A stretch of 5,611 bases of DNA from the NCBI GenBank assembly GCA_024225895.1, contig JAAEMC010000017.1:1-5611 (forward strand). The letters run 5' to 3'. The notes below the pieces were generated by a model that had not been told where the DNA came from, ran no database searches, and was given only the letters and a program-made list of their open reading frames with translations. The translations under genes were made by a program, and so were the position numbers. This DNA is from Desulfobacteraceae bacterium. GTDB taxonomy: Bacteria; Desulfobacterota; Desulfobacteria; Desulfobacterales; Desulfobacteraceae. Shown here piece by piece: positions 1 through 5,611 of this stretch. How positions within the stretch are numbered: the first letter of the stretch is position 1; every line of letters begins with the position of its first letter.

Positions 1-1
1 C

Positions 2-1753
2 TGGGATAATATTCATCCAGATGACTTGAAATCCATACTCAAATTTTCAAAAAAGATTATGGCCGTGCCTGATGCTGCCGGAACTACGGAATGCAGATAC
101 AAGTGCAAAGACGGTGCTTACAGATGGATAGAATTTACAGGGACTAATCTTTTACATGACCTGGATATAAACGGTCTTTTAGGTAATTATCATGACACCA
201 CTGATCGAAAACAATCTGTAGCACTGCTGAAATCTTCCCAGGAACGATTTATCACCGTTTTGAACAGTATTGATGCAACCATTTATGTTTCCGACATGGA
301 TACATATGAGATTCTTTTTATGAATCAGTATATGATAAAAAGTTTTGGCAGGGATATGACAGGTGATATTTGCTATGATGCATTCAGAGGGAAGTCAAAT
401 CAGTGTCTGGATTGCCCTATTGATGAATTAGTTAATGAAGATGGGACTTCCAGGGGTGTTCATGTCTGGCAGGCAGAGAATCCTATTACGAAAAAATGGT
501 ATGTAAACTATGACCGGGCTATAGAATGGATTGACGGTCGGTTAGTGAAAATTCAAATCGCAACTGACATTACCCATTTAAAACAGATGGAAGAGGAACT
601 TCGACAAGCACACAAAATAGAATCCATTGGAACTTTGGCAGGCGGAATAGCCCATGATTTTAACAATATTCTTTTTCCCATTGTAGGTTATACAGAAATG
701 CTCATTGAGGATGTTCCTGAAGATAGTCCGTTCCGGCAGAGCCTGAATGAAATTCACGCAGGTGCATTGCGGGCAAAAGAGTTGGTAAAACAGATCCTTA
801 CATTTTCGCGCCAGGAGAGCCGTGAATTAAAACTGATGAAGATGCAGCCCATCATCAAAGAAGTGTTAAAACTTATCAGGTCTGCAATCCCGACCACAAT
901 TGACGTCCAGCAAGATATCCATGCTGACTGTGGCGTTATCAAAGCAGATCCCACACAAATTCATCAAATTATAATGAACCTGGCAACCAATGCCTATCAT
1001 TCCATGGAAGAAACCGGCGGAGTATTGAAAGTGAGCTTAAAAGAAATTGAATTTGAAAAACTTAATCTAATAAATCCAGATATGACACCCGGGAAATACG
1101 CTTGTTTAACTGTGAGTGATACAGGCACAGGAATGGATAAAGATTTAACCGAGAAAATATTTGATCCTTTTTTTACCACAAAGGAAAAAGGAAAGGGTAC
1201 AGGAATGGGTTTGTCGGTTGTACACGGTATTGTGAAAAGTATAAAAGGCAATATTCATGTAAGAAGTGAACCTGGAAAAGGAACTGAATTTAATGTGTGT
1301 CTGCCGTTGCAAAAGAGGGTTTCTGAAAAACAGGCATCTGACTTAACCATAGAAATTCAGAAAGGAACTGAAAGTATTCTTCTAATAGATGATGAAAAAA
1401 GTATCATCACAATGGAAAAATATATGCTGGAGCGTTTGGGTTATAACGTTACTTCACTTACAAACAGTATTGAAGCTCTTCAAGTTTTCCGGGACAACCC
1501 CAACAAATTTGATGTGATCATTACTGATATGGCCATGCCAAATCTGCCAGGAGATAAACTTGCAGTTAAATTAAGACAAATACGCCCTGATATCCCTGTA
1601 TTGCTCTGTACCGGGTTCAACGAAAATATATCCCGGGAAAAGGCGGCATCTCTGGGTATAAAAGGTTTTTTACTGAAGCCGATTATAATGAAGGATCTTT
1701 TCAAAAAGATACGTGAGGTGCTGGATGAAGATAATAGTTTGAATATTTCATGA
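2..1753 (+). CDS. Hybrid sensor histidine kinase (PAS-PAS-HisKA-HATPase-REC), 5' end cut by window edge
   Basis: A sensor kinase that autophosphorylates on histidine and passes the phosphate to its own receiver domain. The frame is open to the left edge; codons before the TTG at 26 read WDNIHPDD, a typical PAS segment, so TTG26 is not the start and the true start lies outside. Residues are counted from position 2 (583 visible). Residues 1-70 are the end of a PAS domain with its PAC motif (RYKCKDGAYRWIE). About 80-195 is a second PAS with Cys124, Cys135 and Cys138. HisKA follows with phospho-acceptor His218 in GIAHDFNN. HATPase_c has the N-box (NLATNA, Asn326/Asn330), G1 (DTGTGM, 373-378), F-box (FDPFFTT) and G2 (GTGMGLS). 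The C-terminal receiver has acidic pair Asp463/Asp464, phospho-acceptor Asp509 (TDMAMP), Thr537 and Lys559. No membrane segment is visible in this part. All catalytic residues are present, so it should be active. The signal is unknown and no partner regulator is in view. The domain calls are certain; the physiological role is not. Confidence 0.95.
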   Translation, partial: WDNIHPDDLKSILKFSKKIMAVPDAAGTTECRYKCKDGAYRWIEFTGTNLLHDLDINGLLGNYHDTTDRKQSVALLKSSQERFITVLNSIDATIYVSDMDTYEILFMNQYMIKSFGRDMTGDICYDAFRGKSNQCLDCPIDELVNEDGTSRGVHVWQAENPITKKWYVNYDRAIEWIDGRLVKIQIATDITHLKQMEEELRQAHKIESIGTLAGGIAHDFNNILFPIVGYTEMLIEDVPEDSPFRQSLNEIHAGALRAKELVKQILTFSRQESRELKLMKMQPIIKEVLKLIRSAIPTTIDVQQDIHADCGVIKADPTQIHQIIMNLATNAYHSMEETGGVLKVSLKEIEFEKLNLINPDMTPGKYACLTVSDTGTGMDKDLTEKIFDPFFTTKEKGKGTGMGLSVVHGIVKSIKGNIHVRSEPGKGTEFNVCLPLQKRVSEKQASDLTIEIQKGTESILLIDDEKSIITMEKYMLERLGYNVTSLTNSIEALQVFRDNPNKFDVIITDMAMPNLPGDKLAVKLRQIRPDIPVLLCTGFNENISREKAASLGIKGFLLKPIIMKDLFKKIREVLDEDNSLNIS

Positions 1754-1782
1754 AAATTACATCAATATATGAAATATCCGGG
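1743..1782. repeat. Imperfect inverted repeat spanning the kinase stop codon, sharing a 14-mer with the 4005-4048 repeat
   Basis: ATATTTCA (1743-1750) and TGAAATAT (1770-1777) form a perfect 8-bp inverted repeat with a 19-nt spacer. The right arm continues as CCGGG to 1782. The segment ATGAAATATCCGGG at 1769-1782 is identical to 4034-4047, and ATATTTCA also recurs at 4011-4018. The left arm lies in the last codons of the kinase and the stop TGA follows it directly. No T-tract follows, so it does not look like an intrinsic terminator. It reads as a degenerate copy of the same element found between the transporter and acs; that interpretation is inference. Confidence 0.5.
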
Positions 1783-1883
1783 ATAGCCCAAGAGAGAATT
1801 AATGGTTCTATATAAAGATGAAGCCTATTTTCATTCCGTCCAAGGATAACCCCGAATTTATAATAACAAACCCCAATACTGCA

Positions 1884-1919
1884 TAAAAAAATTGCCCGGA
1901 ACCATTTCTGATTCCAGGC
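1884..1919 (-). terminator. Intrinsic terminator downstream of acs
   Basis: Read on the - strand, GCCTGGAA (from 1919-1912) pairs with TTCCGGGC (from 1901-1894) in an unbroken 8-bp stem with one G-U wobble and a 10-nt loop. Two A residues and then seven T (from 1891-1885) follow. The stem starts 35 nt after the acs stop codon. On the + strand the wobble becomes a C-A mismatch and no T-run follows, so it is directional and serves acs rather than the converging kinase gene. No comparable + strand terminator is visible after the kinase. Confidence 0.8.
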
Positions 1920-1954
1920 CTTAACTAAAAGAACTAAAAGAAAGGTATAGATAT

Positions 1955-3931
1955 TTACCCTGATGCTGTTTTTGTCAGATCTTTATGACACTTTATTAAA
2001 TCGCTGACCACTGACGGGTCGGCCAGGGTGGAGATATCTCCGAGGCTGTCGTGTTCATTGGTCGCGATTTTGCGTAAGATTCTCCGCATGATTTTACCGG
2101 AACGGGTTTTGGGCAGCATGGGGGCAAAATGAATAATATCCGGTGTGGCAATGGGTCCGATCTCCTTTCTGACATGCTGTTTCAGATCGCTTAAAAGAGC
2201 ATCGCCGGGCATGGCACTGACACGAAGGGTTACAAAGGCGTAAATACCCTGCCCTTTAATATCATGGGGGAATCCTATTACGGCAGCTTCCGCCACTTCC
2301 CCATGGCTGACCAGGGCGCTTTCCACCTCTGCTGTTCCCATCCTGTGGCCGGACACATTGATCACATCATCCACCCTGCCCGTTATCCAATAATATCCGT
2401 CTTCATCCCTGCGGCATCCGTCACCGGCAAAATAATAACCGTCAAACATCTCAAAATAGACTTTTTCAAACCGTTCGTGGTTGTTGTACACCGTTCTCAT
2501 CTGGCCGGGCCAGGGCTCTTTTAAGGCCAGGATACCGTCACAGGCGCCTTGAAGTTCCTTGCCCTTTTCATCTAAAATCACGGGATTCACCGAAAAGAAC
2601 GGCAAGGTGGCAGACCCGGGCTTCTGGTCAATGGCATAGGGCAGCGGCGTGATCATAATACCGCCGGTCTCTGTCTGCCACCAGGTATCCACGATGGGGC
2701 AGCGTTCCCTGCCCACATATTTGAAATACCATTTCCATGCTTCCGGGTTGATGGGTTCTCCCACTGATCCCAGTATCCGCAAAGAAGACAGATCATATTT
2801 TTCCACCCATTCCTCACCCTGGGCCATGAGCGCTCTTATGGCCGTGGGAGCGGTATAGAACTGGTTGACTTTCCATTTATCCACTGTTGCCCAGAAACGG
2901 CCGGGATCAGGAAAATTGGGCACCCCTTCAAACATGATACTGGTTGCACCCTGGGAAAGCGGGCCGTAAACAATGTAGCTGTGGCCGGTCACCCAGCCGA
3001 TATCTGCCGTGCACCAGTAAATATCATTGTCATGGTAGTCAAAAATATATTTAAAAGTAACACCGGTATAAACCATGTATCCGCCCACATTGTGCTGTAC
3101 GCCTTTGGGTTTTCCCGTGGAACCGGAAGTATAAAGAATAAACAGCGGATCTTCCGCATCCATCCACTCAACCGGACAATCCGGGGATTCGTTTTGGGCT
3201 GCTTCATGCCAGAAGACATCCCGTTTTGGTTCCATTTCAATGTTTAAGCCCGTGCGTTTTACAACAAAACAGCAGTCCACGAAGTGTTCGTTTTCCTCGC
3301 ACAGCATCAATGCAATATCCACATTTTTCTTCAAAGGAACAGCCTTTGCCCCCCGCATGACGCCGTCTGCCGTGACCACGACCTTGCAATGGCTGTCCAG
3401 GATACGATCTGCCAGGGCTTCTGATGAGAACCCGCCAAATACGATACTGTGGATGGCACCAATGCGCGCACAGGCCAGCATGGTGACAGCAAGCTCCGGT
3501 ATCATGGGCATATAGATGGCCACCCGGTCGCCCTTTTGAACGCCTCTGGCTTTCAGGGCATTGGCAAACCGGCAGACCTTTTCATGGAGCTGCTTATAGG
3601 TAATTTCAAGGTCTTCGCCAATAGTATTCCCCTCCCAGATGAGAGCAGTCTGGTCCCCTCTTTTTTCAAGGTGCCGGTCCAGGCAGTTATAGGTAATATT
3701 GGTCTTGGCACCTTTAAACCATTCAATTTTCACCGGACCTTTGGATACGGCATAGTTATAATCCCTTACCTTGTCCCATTTCTTTTCCCAGTGAAAATCC
3801 TCGGCCATTTTGGCCCAGAACCCTTCCGGGTCATCAATGGATTCCCGGTACATCTCCTTGTACTGGTCCATGGTTTTAATCCAGGCGTTCTCGCGGTCCG
3901 CATCTGCAGCATGAAATTTAAATTCCGTCAT
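1955..3931 (-). CDS. acs: Acetyl-coenzyme A synthetase (AMP-forming)
   Basis: Converts acetate, ATP and CoA to acetyl-CoA, AMP and pyrophosphate via acetyl-adenylate in the cytoplasm. The 658 residues match the family's usual length of about 650 and need no frameshift. An N-terminal ACAS_N-type segment (about 22-80) precedes the AMP-binding domain. The phosphate loop is [11 protein letters not shown] at 267-277. The adenine/ribose region is [10 protein letters not shown] at 415-424, the hinge GRVDD has Asp521, and [10 protein letters not shown] follows. The C-terminal catalytic lysine is Lys613 in TRSGKIMRR. Against Salmonella Acs the numbering is shifted by four, and the acetate-pocket residues Val310, Thr311, Val386 and Trp414 correspond to Val314, Thr315, Val390 and Trp418. 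This argues for acetate rather than a longer acyl substrate. Lys613 is the site that Pat-type acetyltransferases modify in relatives, so post-translational control is possible but not shown. ATG at 3931 is preceded by a strong ribosome-binding site. It lies downstream of a transporter on the same strand and ends before an intrinsic terminator. Confidence 0.97.
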   Translation of the reverse strand: MTEFKFHAADADRENAWIKTMDQYKEMYRESIDDPEGFWAKMAEDFHWEKKWDKVRDYNYAVSKGPVKIEWFKGAKTNITYNCLDRHLEKRGDQTALIWEGNTIGEDLEITYKQLHEKVCRFANALKARGVQKGDRVAIYMPMIPELAVTMLACARIGAIHSIVFGGFSSEALADRILDSHCKVVVTADGVMRGAKAVPLKKNVDIALMLCEENEHFVDCCFVVKRTGLNIEMEPKRDVFWHEAAQNESPDCPVEWMDAEDPLFILYTSGSTGKPKGVQHNVGGYMVYTGVTFKYIFDYHDNDIYWCTADIGWVTGHSYIVYGPLSQGATSIMFEGVPNFPDPGRFWATVDKWKVNQFYTAPTAIRALMAQGEEWVEKYDLSSLRILGSVGEPINPEAWKWYFKYVGRERCPIVDTWWQTETGGIMITPLPYAIDQKPGSATLPFFSVNPVILDEKGKELQGACDGILALKEPWPGQMRTVYNNHERFEKVYFEMFDGYYFAGDGCRRDEDGYYWITGRVDDVINVSGHRMGTAEVESALVSHGEVAEAAVIGFPHDIKGQGIYAFVTLRVSAMPGDALLSDLKQHVRKEIGPIATPDIIHFAPMLPKTRSGKIMRRILRKIATNEHDSLGDISTLADPSVVSDLIKCHKDLTKTASG

Positions 3932-3935
3932 CTTT

Positions 3936-3942
3936 CCTCCTT
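3936..3942 (-). promoter_or_regulatory. Ribosome-binding site of acs
   Basis: On the - strand AAGGAGG lies four nucleotides before the ATG at 3931, a full match to the anti-Shine-Dalgarno core. It fixes the acs start and implies strong, independent translation initiation although the gene sits second after the transporter. The spacer is a little short, but AGGAGG alternatives in the same run give similar placement. Confidence 0.85.
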
Positions 3943-4004
3943 ATTGGGTTGGTAAAGGGGTTAATACAAAATCTACTTCACTTGCTTGGCTTTTTTTTGA
4001 GTGA

Positions 4005-4048
4005 GCCCGGATATTTCAGCTCTTACAATGAAAATGAAATATCCGGGC
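4005..4048. repeat. Perfect 14-bp inverted repeat between transporter gene and acs
   Basis: GCCCGGATATTTCA (4005-4018) and TGAAATATCCGGGC (4035-4048) are exact reverse complements separated by 16 nt. The element lies in the 147-bp spacer between the transporter stop (4079) and the acs start (3931). In the direction of transcription the stem is followed by TCACTC and then a run of eight A, not T; on the + strand no T-run follows either. It is therefore unlikely to be a standard Rho-independent terminator. It could be a transcript-stabilising or processing hairpin that uncouples expression of the two genes, an operator, or a copy of a dispersed palindromic repeat. The last is favoured by the partial copy at 1743-1782. 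Confidence 0.8.
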
Positions 4049-4078
4049 AGGCGATAAAACCAATGTTTCGATCAGGGT

Positions 4079-5353
4079 TTAAGATTTTTCAGAGACCGGG
4101 ATGGGAATAAGCTGTGCATCCTCAAGTTGCTCTGCTTCAGGAGATTTGGTCATTAAGGCCAGGACTGCGCCGATTAATAAAAGAATGGATGCCATAATAT
4201 AAGCGATCCTCGGGCTGTCGGTATAGGCAATTATCATTTGGGAAACCCTTGGGAAAATAAACCCGCCAACGCCCCATGCAGAAAAAATCAGGCCGTAATT
4301 GACCCCGAAATTTTTCAGACCGAAAAAATCCTTGGTGGCAGACGGGAACAAAGACAGATTGGTGCCGTAATTAAACCCGATCAATGATGCTGCAAGAACC
4401 AGCAAAACGATCTGTGAAGGTGCAATAAATAAAAGAGAAAAGATAACTATGGCCTGGAAAACAAGCATGATAAAAAGCGTGTTGGCCCGGCCGATGCGAT
4501 CGGAAAGAATTCCGGCAACAACACGACCGGATGCATTTCCAACAGCCATTAAGGCCACCACGACCCAGGCCATGTCCCCCATGCCCTGTTTGGCCATCCC
4601 TGCAACGCCGCCGATAATCATCAACCCCGCGCCAGAGGCAACACAATAAATCATCCACAATTTATAAAAAGTCGATGTCCGCATCATTTCTCCGGGTGAG
4701 TAATCAATCGGCATATCCGCAACAAGGCTTTTGCCTGATCCGTTTACGGGATGGACTATATTTTCAGGTGGATTGACCAAAAACTGGGCCAGAAAACAAA
4801 CCACGACCATAAAGGCAATGCCGAAAATCAGCATGGATTTTGACAGGCCGTATTGTTCAATTAAATAAATAGCCAGGGGTGCAATATACACCGAAGCCAG
4901 ACCAAAGCCCGCCACGACAATACCTGCAATCATACCGGTTTTGGCAGGCGGGAACCATTTGATGGCCGGCGGGGTGGCAGAAGCATAGCCAAACCCCAGC
5001 CCCATACCGGTTAAAACACCAAATCCCAGTATCCAGCTTCCCCACTGATTGGAAAGGGAGATAATGATAAGGCCCGCACCAGTGAGGATACCACCGATGA
5101 GAGCAGTGACCCGGGGGCTGATTTTATCCTGGATCCTTCCTGCAAAAATCATGGTAAAGGAAAATACCAGGCAGCAAACCGCATAGGGGTCGTTCAGGGC
5201 GGACAGGCTCCAGTTGAACAGGCCGTCCCCTGCCACAATGGACTCCTTGATCTTCATTTTAAAAATACTCCAGGTGTACAATATGCCCAGCGCCAGGTTG
5301 ATTCCCAGTCCTGCCATTGTGACTCGCCATCCGATTCTGCTGTTCTGATTCAT
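4079..5353 (-). CDS. OFA-family major facilitator superfamily transporter, probable monocarboxylate carrier
   Basis: A 424-residue inner-membrane carrier with twelve predicted hydrophobic segments, roughly at 10-30, 55-74, 82-100, 107-127, 140-163, 173-193, 229-251, 260-282, 290-310, 313-333, 348-371 and 380-401. A hydrophilic central loop spans about 194-228. The N-terminal GILYTWSIF is typical of the oxalate/formate antiporter (OFA) family. A motif A loop occurs after helix 2 (GRIQDKISPR, 72-81), with its second-half counterpart at 276-289 (GR then SDRIGR). The size fits OxlT-like proteins (about 420). The ATG at 5353 is chosen over one 108 bp upstream because a good ribosome-binding site precedes it and the extra 36 residues are polar and unlike the family. 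Placement just before acs suggests uptake of acetate or another short monocarboxylate. The family also includes oxalate, formate, lactate and pyruvate carriers, so the substrate is not settled. It may be cotranscribed with acs, with the 4005-4048 hairpin between them. Confidence 0.9.
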   Translation of the reverse strand: MNQNSRIGWRVTMAGLGINLALGILYTWSIFKMKIKESIVAGDGLFNWSLSALNDPYAVCCLVFSFTMIFAGRIQDKISPRVTALIGGILTGAGLIIISLSNQWGSWILGFGVLTGMGLGFGYASATPPAIKWFPPAKTGMIAGIVVAGFGLASVYIAPLAIYLIEQYGLSKSMLIFGIAFMVVVCFLAQFLVNPPENIVHPVNGSGKSLVADMPIDYSPGEMMRTSTFYKLWMIYCVASGAGLMIIGGVAGMAKQGMGDMAWVVVALMAVGNASGRVVAGILSDRIGRANTLFIMLVFQAIVIFSLLFIAPSQIVLLVLAASLIGFNYGTNLSLFPSATKDFFGLKNFGVNYGLIFSAWGVGGFIFPRVSQMIIAYTDSPRIAYIMASILLLIGAVLALMTKSPEAEQLEDAQLIPIPVSEKS

Positions 5354-5360
5354 TTGCGGT

Positions 5361-5367
5361 TCTCCTT
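5361..5367 (-). promoter_or_regulatory. Ribosome-binding site deciding the transporter start
   Basis: On the - strand AAGGAGA lies seven nucleotides before the ATG at 5353, near-ideal spacing. No comparable purine-rich site precedes the upstream in-frame ATG at 5461 (the sequence before it is TGAATCTGTAACTTGTTGCGC-like, cut short here). This supports the shorter 424-residue product and makes 5354-5461 leader sequence. Confidence 0.8.
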
Positions 5368-5426
5368 TTGGTTGTGGTTTTAAGCTCTTATGGGGTTGAT
5401 CCTTAAACTTAAACACAGATGAATGC

Positions 5427-5455
5427 CGCATGATTGTTAGAAAGAAAATGATGCG
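5427..5455. promoter_or_regulatory. Imperfect inverted repeat in transporter upstream region (possible operator or leader hairpin)
   Basis: CGCATGATT (5427-5435) and AATGATGCG (5447-5455) are reverse complements except for one position in each arm, around an 11-nt spacer. The repeat ends 73 bp before the transporter start. It could be a binding site for a dimeric regulator or, if the transcript starts upstream, a small leader hairpin. No confident sigma-70 or sigma-54 promoter is visible to decide between these. Confidence 0.35.
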
Positions 5456-5554
5456 CAACAAGTTACAGATTCAATAGGTACATGAGAAGTCGAATAAAAT
5501 TCATTTTGCTTCATTCAACTTTTTAAAATAGCAATCATTGTACCGGGATTTGAA

Positions 5555-5587
5555 AAATCTCATATCATACTGATATTATTGAGATTT
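5555..5587. promoter_or_regulatory. AT-rich nested inverted repeat at right end (terminator-like or operator-like)
   Basis: AAATCTCA (5555-5562) and TGAGATTT (5580-5587) form a perfect 8-bp inverted repeat. Inside it, ATATCA (5562-5567) and TGATAT (5571-5576) form a second one around TAC, sharing the A at 5562. Read on the - strand, the outer stem runs into a five-T stretch, so it might terminate a gene entering from beyond the right edge. The stem is weak because it is AT-rich. It could equally be a regulator site upstream of the transporter. The rest of 5354-5611 shows AT-rich sequence with no supported gene. Confidence 0.35.
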
Positions 5588-5611
5588 AAAAGAAAATCGC
5601 TGCGAGTGAAA

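Noticed and set aside
26..28. TTG as the start codon of the kinase
   Set aside because: The reading frame continues to the window edge and encodes conserved PAS sequence before the TTG, so the gene is truncated by the window and TTG is an internal leucine codon.
3449..3955. A 168-codon + strand open frame antisense to the start of acs
   Set aside because: It lies almost entirely opposite a highly conserved enzyme gene, has no recognisable domain, and is best explained as a shadow of acs codon usage. Other antisense frames within the kinase, acs and transporter genes were rejected for the same reason.
3944..3990. Sigma-70 promoter for acs (TATTAA-like -10 on the - strand)
   Set aside because: A 4-of-6 match to the -10 is present, but the sequence 17 bp upstream does not resemble a -35 box, and no sigma-54 GG/GC signature is visible.
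3991..3998. Run of eight T on the + strand as a terminator tail
   Set aside because: No stem-loop of useful strength precedes it on the + strand, and no + strand gene leads into it.
5354..5461. N-terminal extension of the transporter from the ATG at 5461
   Set aside because: The extra 36 residues do not resemble the family, no ribosome-binding site precedes that ATG, and a strong one precedes the ATG at 5353.
5415..5465. Promoter for the transporter (TTGTTG, 16 bp, TAACAA on the - strand)
   Set aside because: The -10 matches only 3 of 6 positions and overlaps the inverted repeat at 5427-5455; too weak to annotate.
5576..5611. 3' end of a - strand gene or GTG start of a + strand gene at the right edge
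   Set aside because: Only about a dozen codons are available, with no ribosome-binding site or recognisable residues, so neither can be supported.

Overview
The window looks like chromosomal DNA from a Gram-negative anaerobe, most plausibly a deltaproteobacterium of the Desulfobacterales type. This is inferred from three things: a soluble-looking multi-PAS hybrid histidine kinase whose PAS domain carries a C-x10-C-x2-C-P motif, an oxalate/formate-antiporter-family (OFA) carrier placed directly before an AMP-forming acetyl-CoA synthetase, and a moderate base composition. No rRNA, tRNA, insertion sequence, phage gene or CRISPR array is visible.

Layout. From the left edge to 1753 (+ strand) runs the 3' part of a hybrid sensor kinase: PAS (cut by the window edge), a second PAS, HisKA, HATPase_c and receiver domain. 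A 201-bp convergent spacer (1754-1954) follows. It holds a repeat-like inverted sequence at the kinase stop codon and a good intrinsic terminator for the opposing transcript. On the - strand lie acs (3931 to 1955), a 147-bp spacer with a perfect 14-bp inverted repeat, and an OFA-family major facilitator transporter (5353 to 4079). The right-hand 258 bp (5354-5611) contain no gene I can support. They hold the transporter leader and two inverted repeats.

How the genes fit together. The transporter and acs share a strand and order, transporter first. They read as a small uptake-and-activation cassette: a monocarboxylate (acetate is the simplest guess) is imported and then converted to acetyl-CoA at the cost of ATP. 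The kinase is convergent with this cassette, so it is not part of the same transcript. Any regulatory link is speculation.

The three proteins belong to well-known families, and I did not find a convincing new enzymatic or defence system. The most notable non-coding signal is a sequence, ATGAAATATCCGGG, that occurs twice, each time as one arm of an inverted repeat at a gene end. It may be a dispersed palindromic element of this genome.
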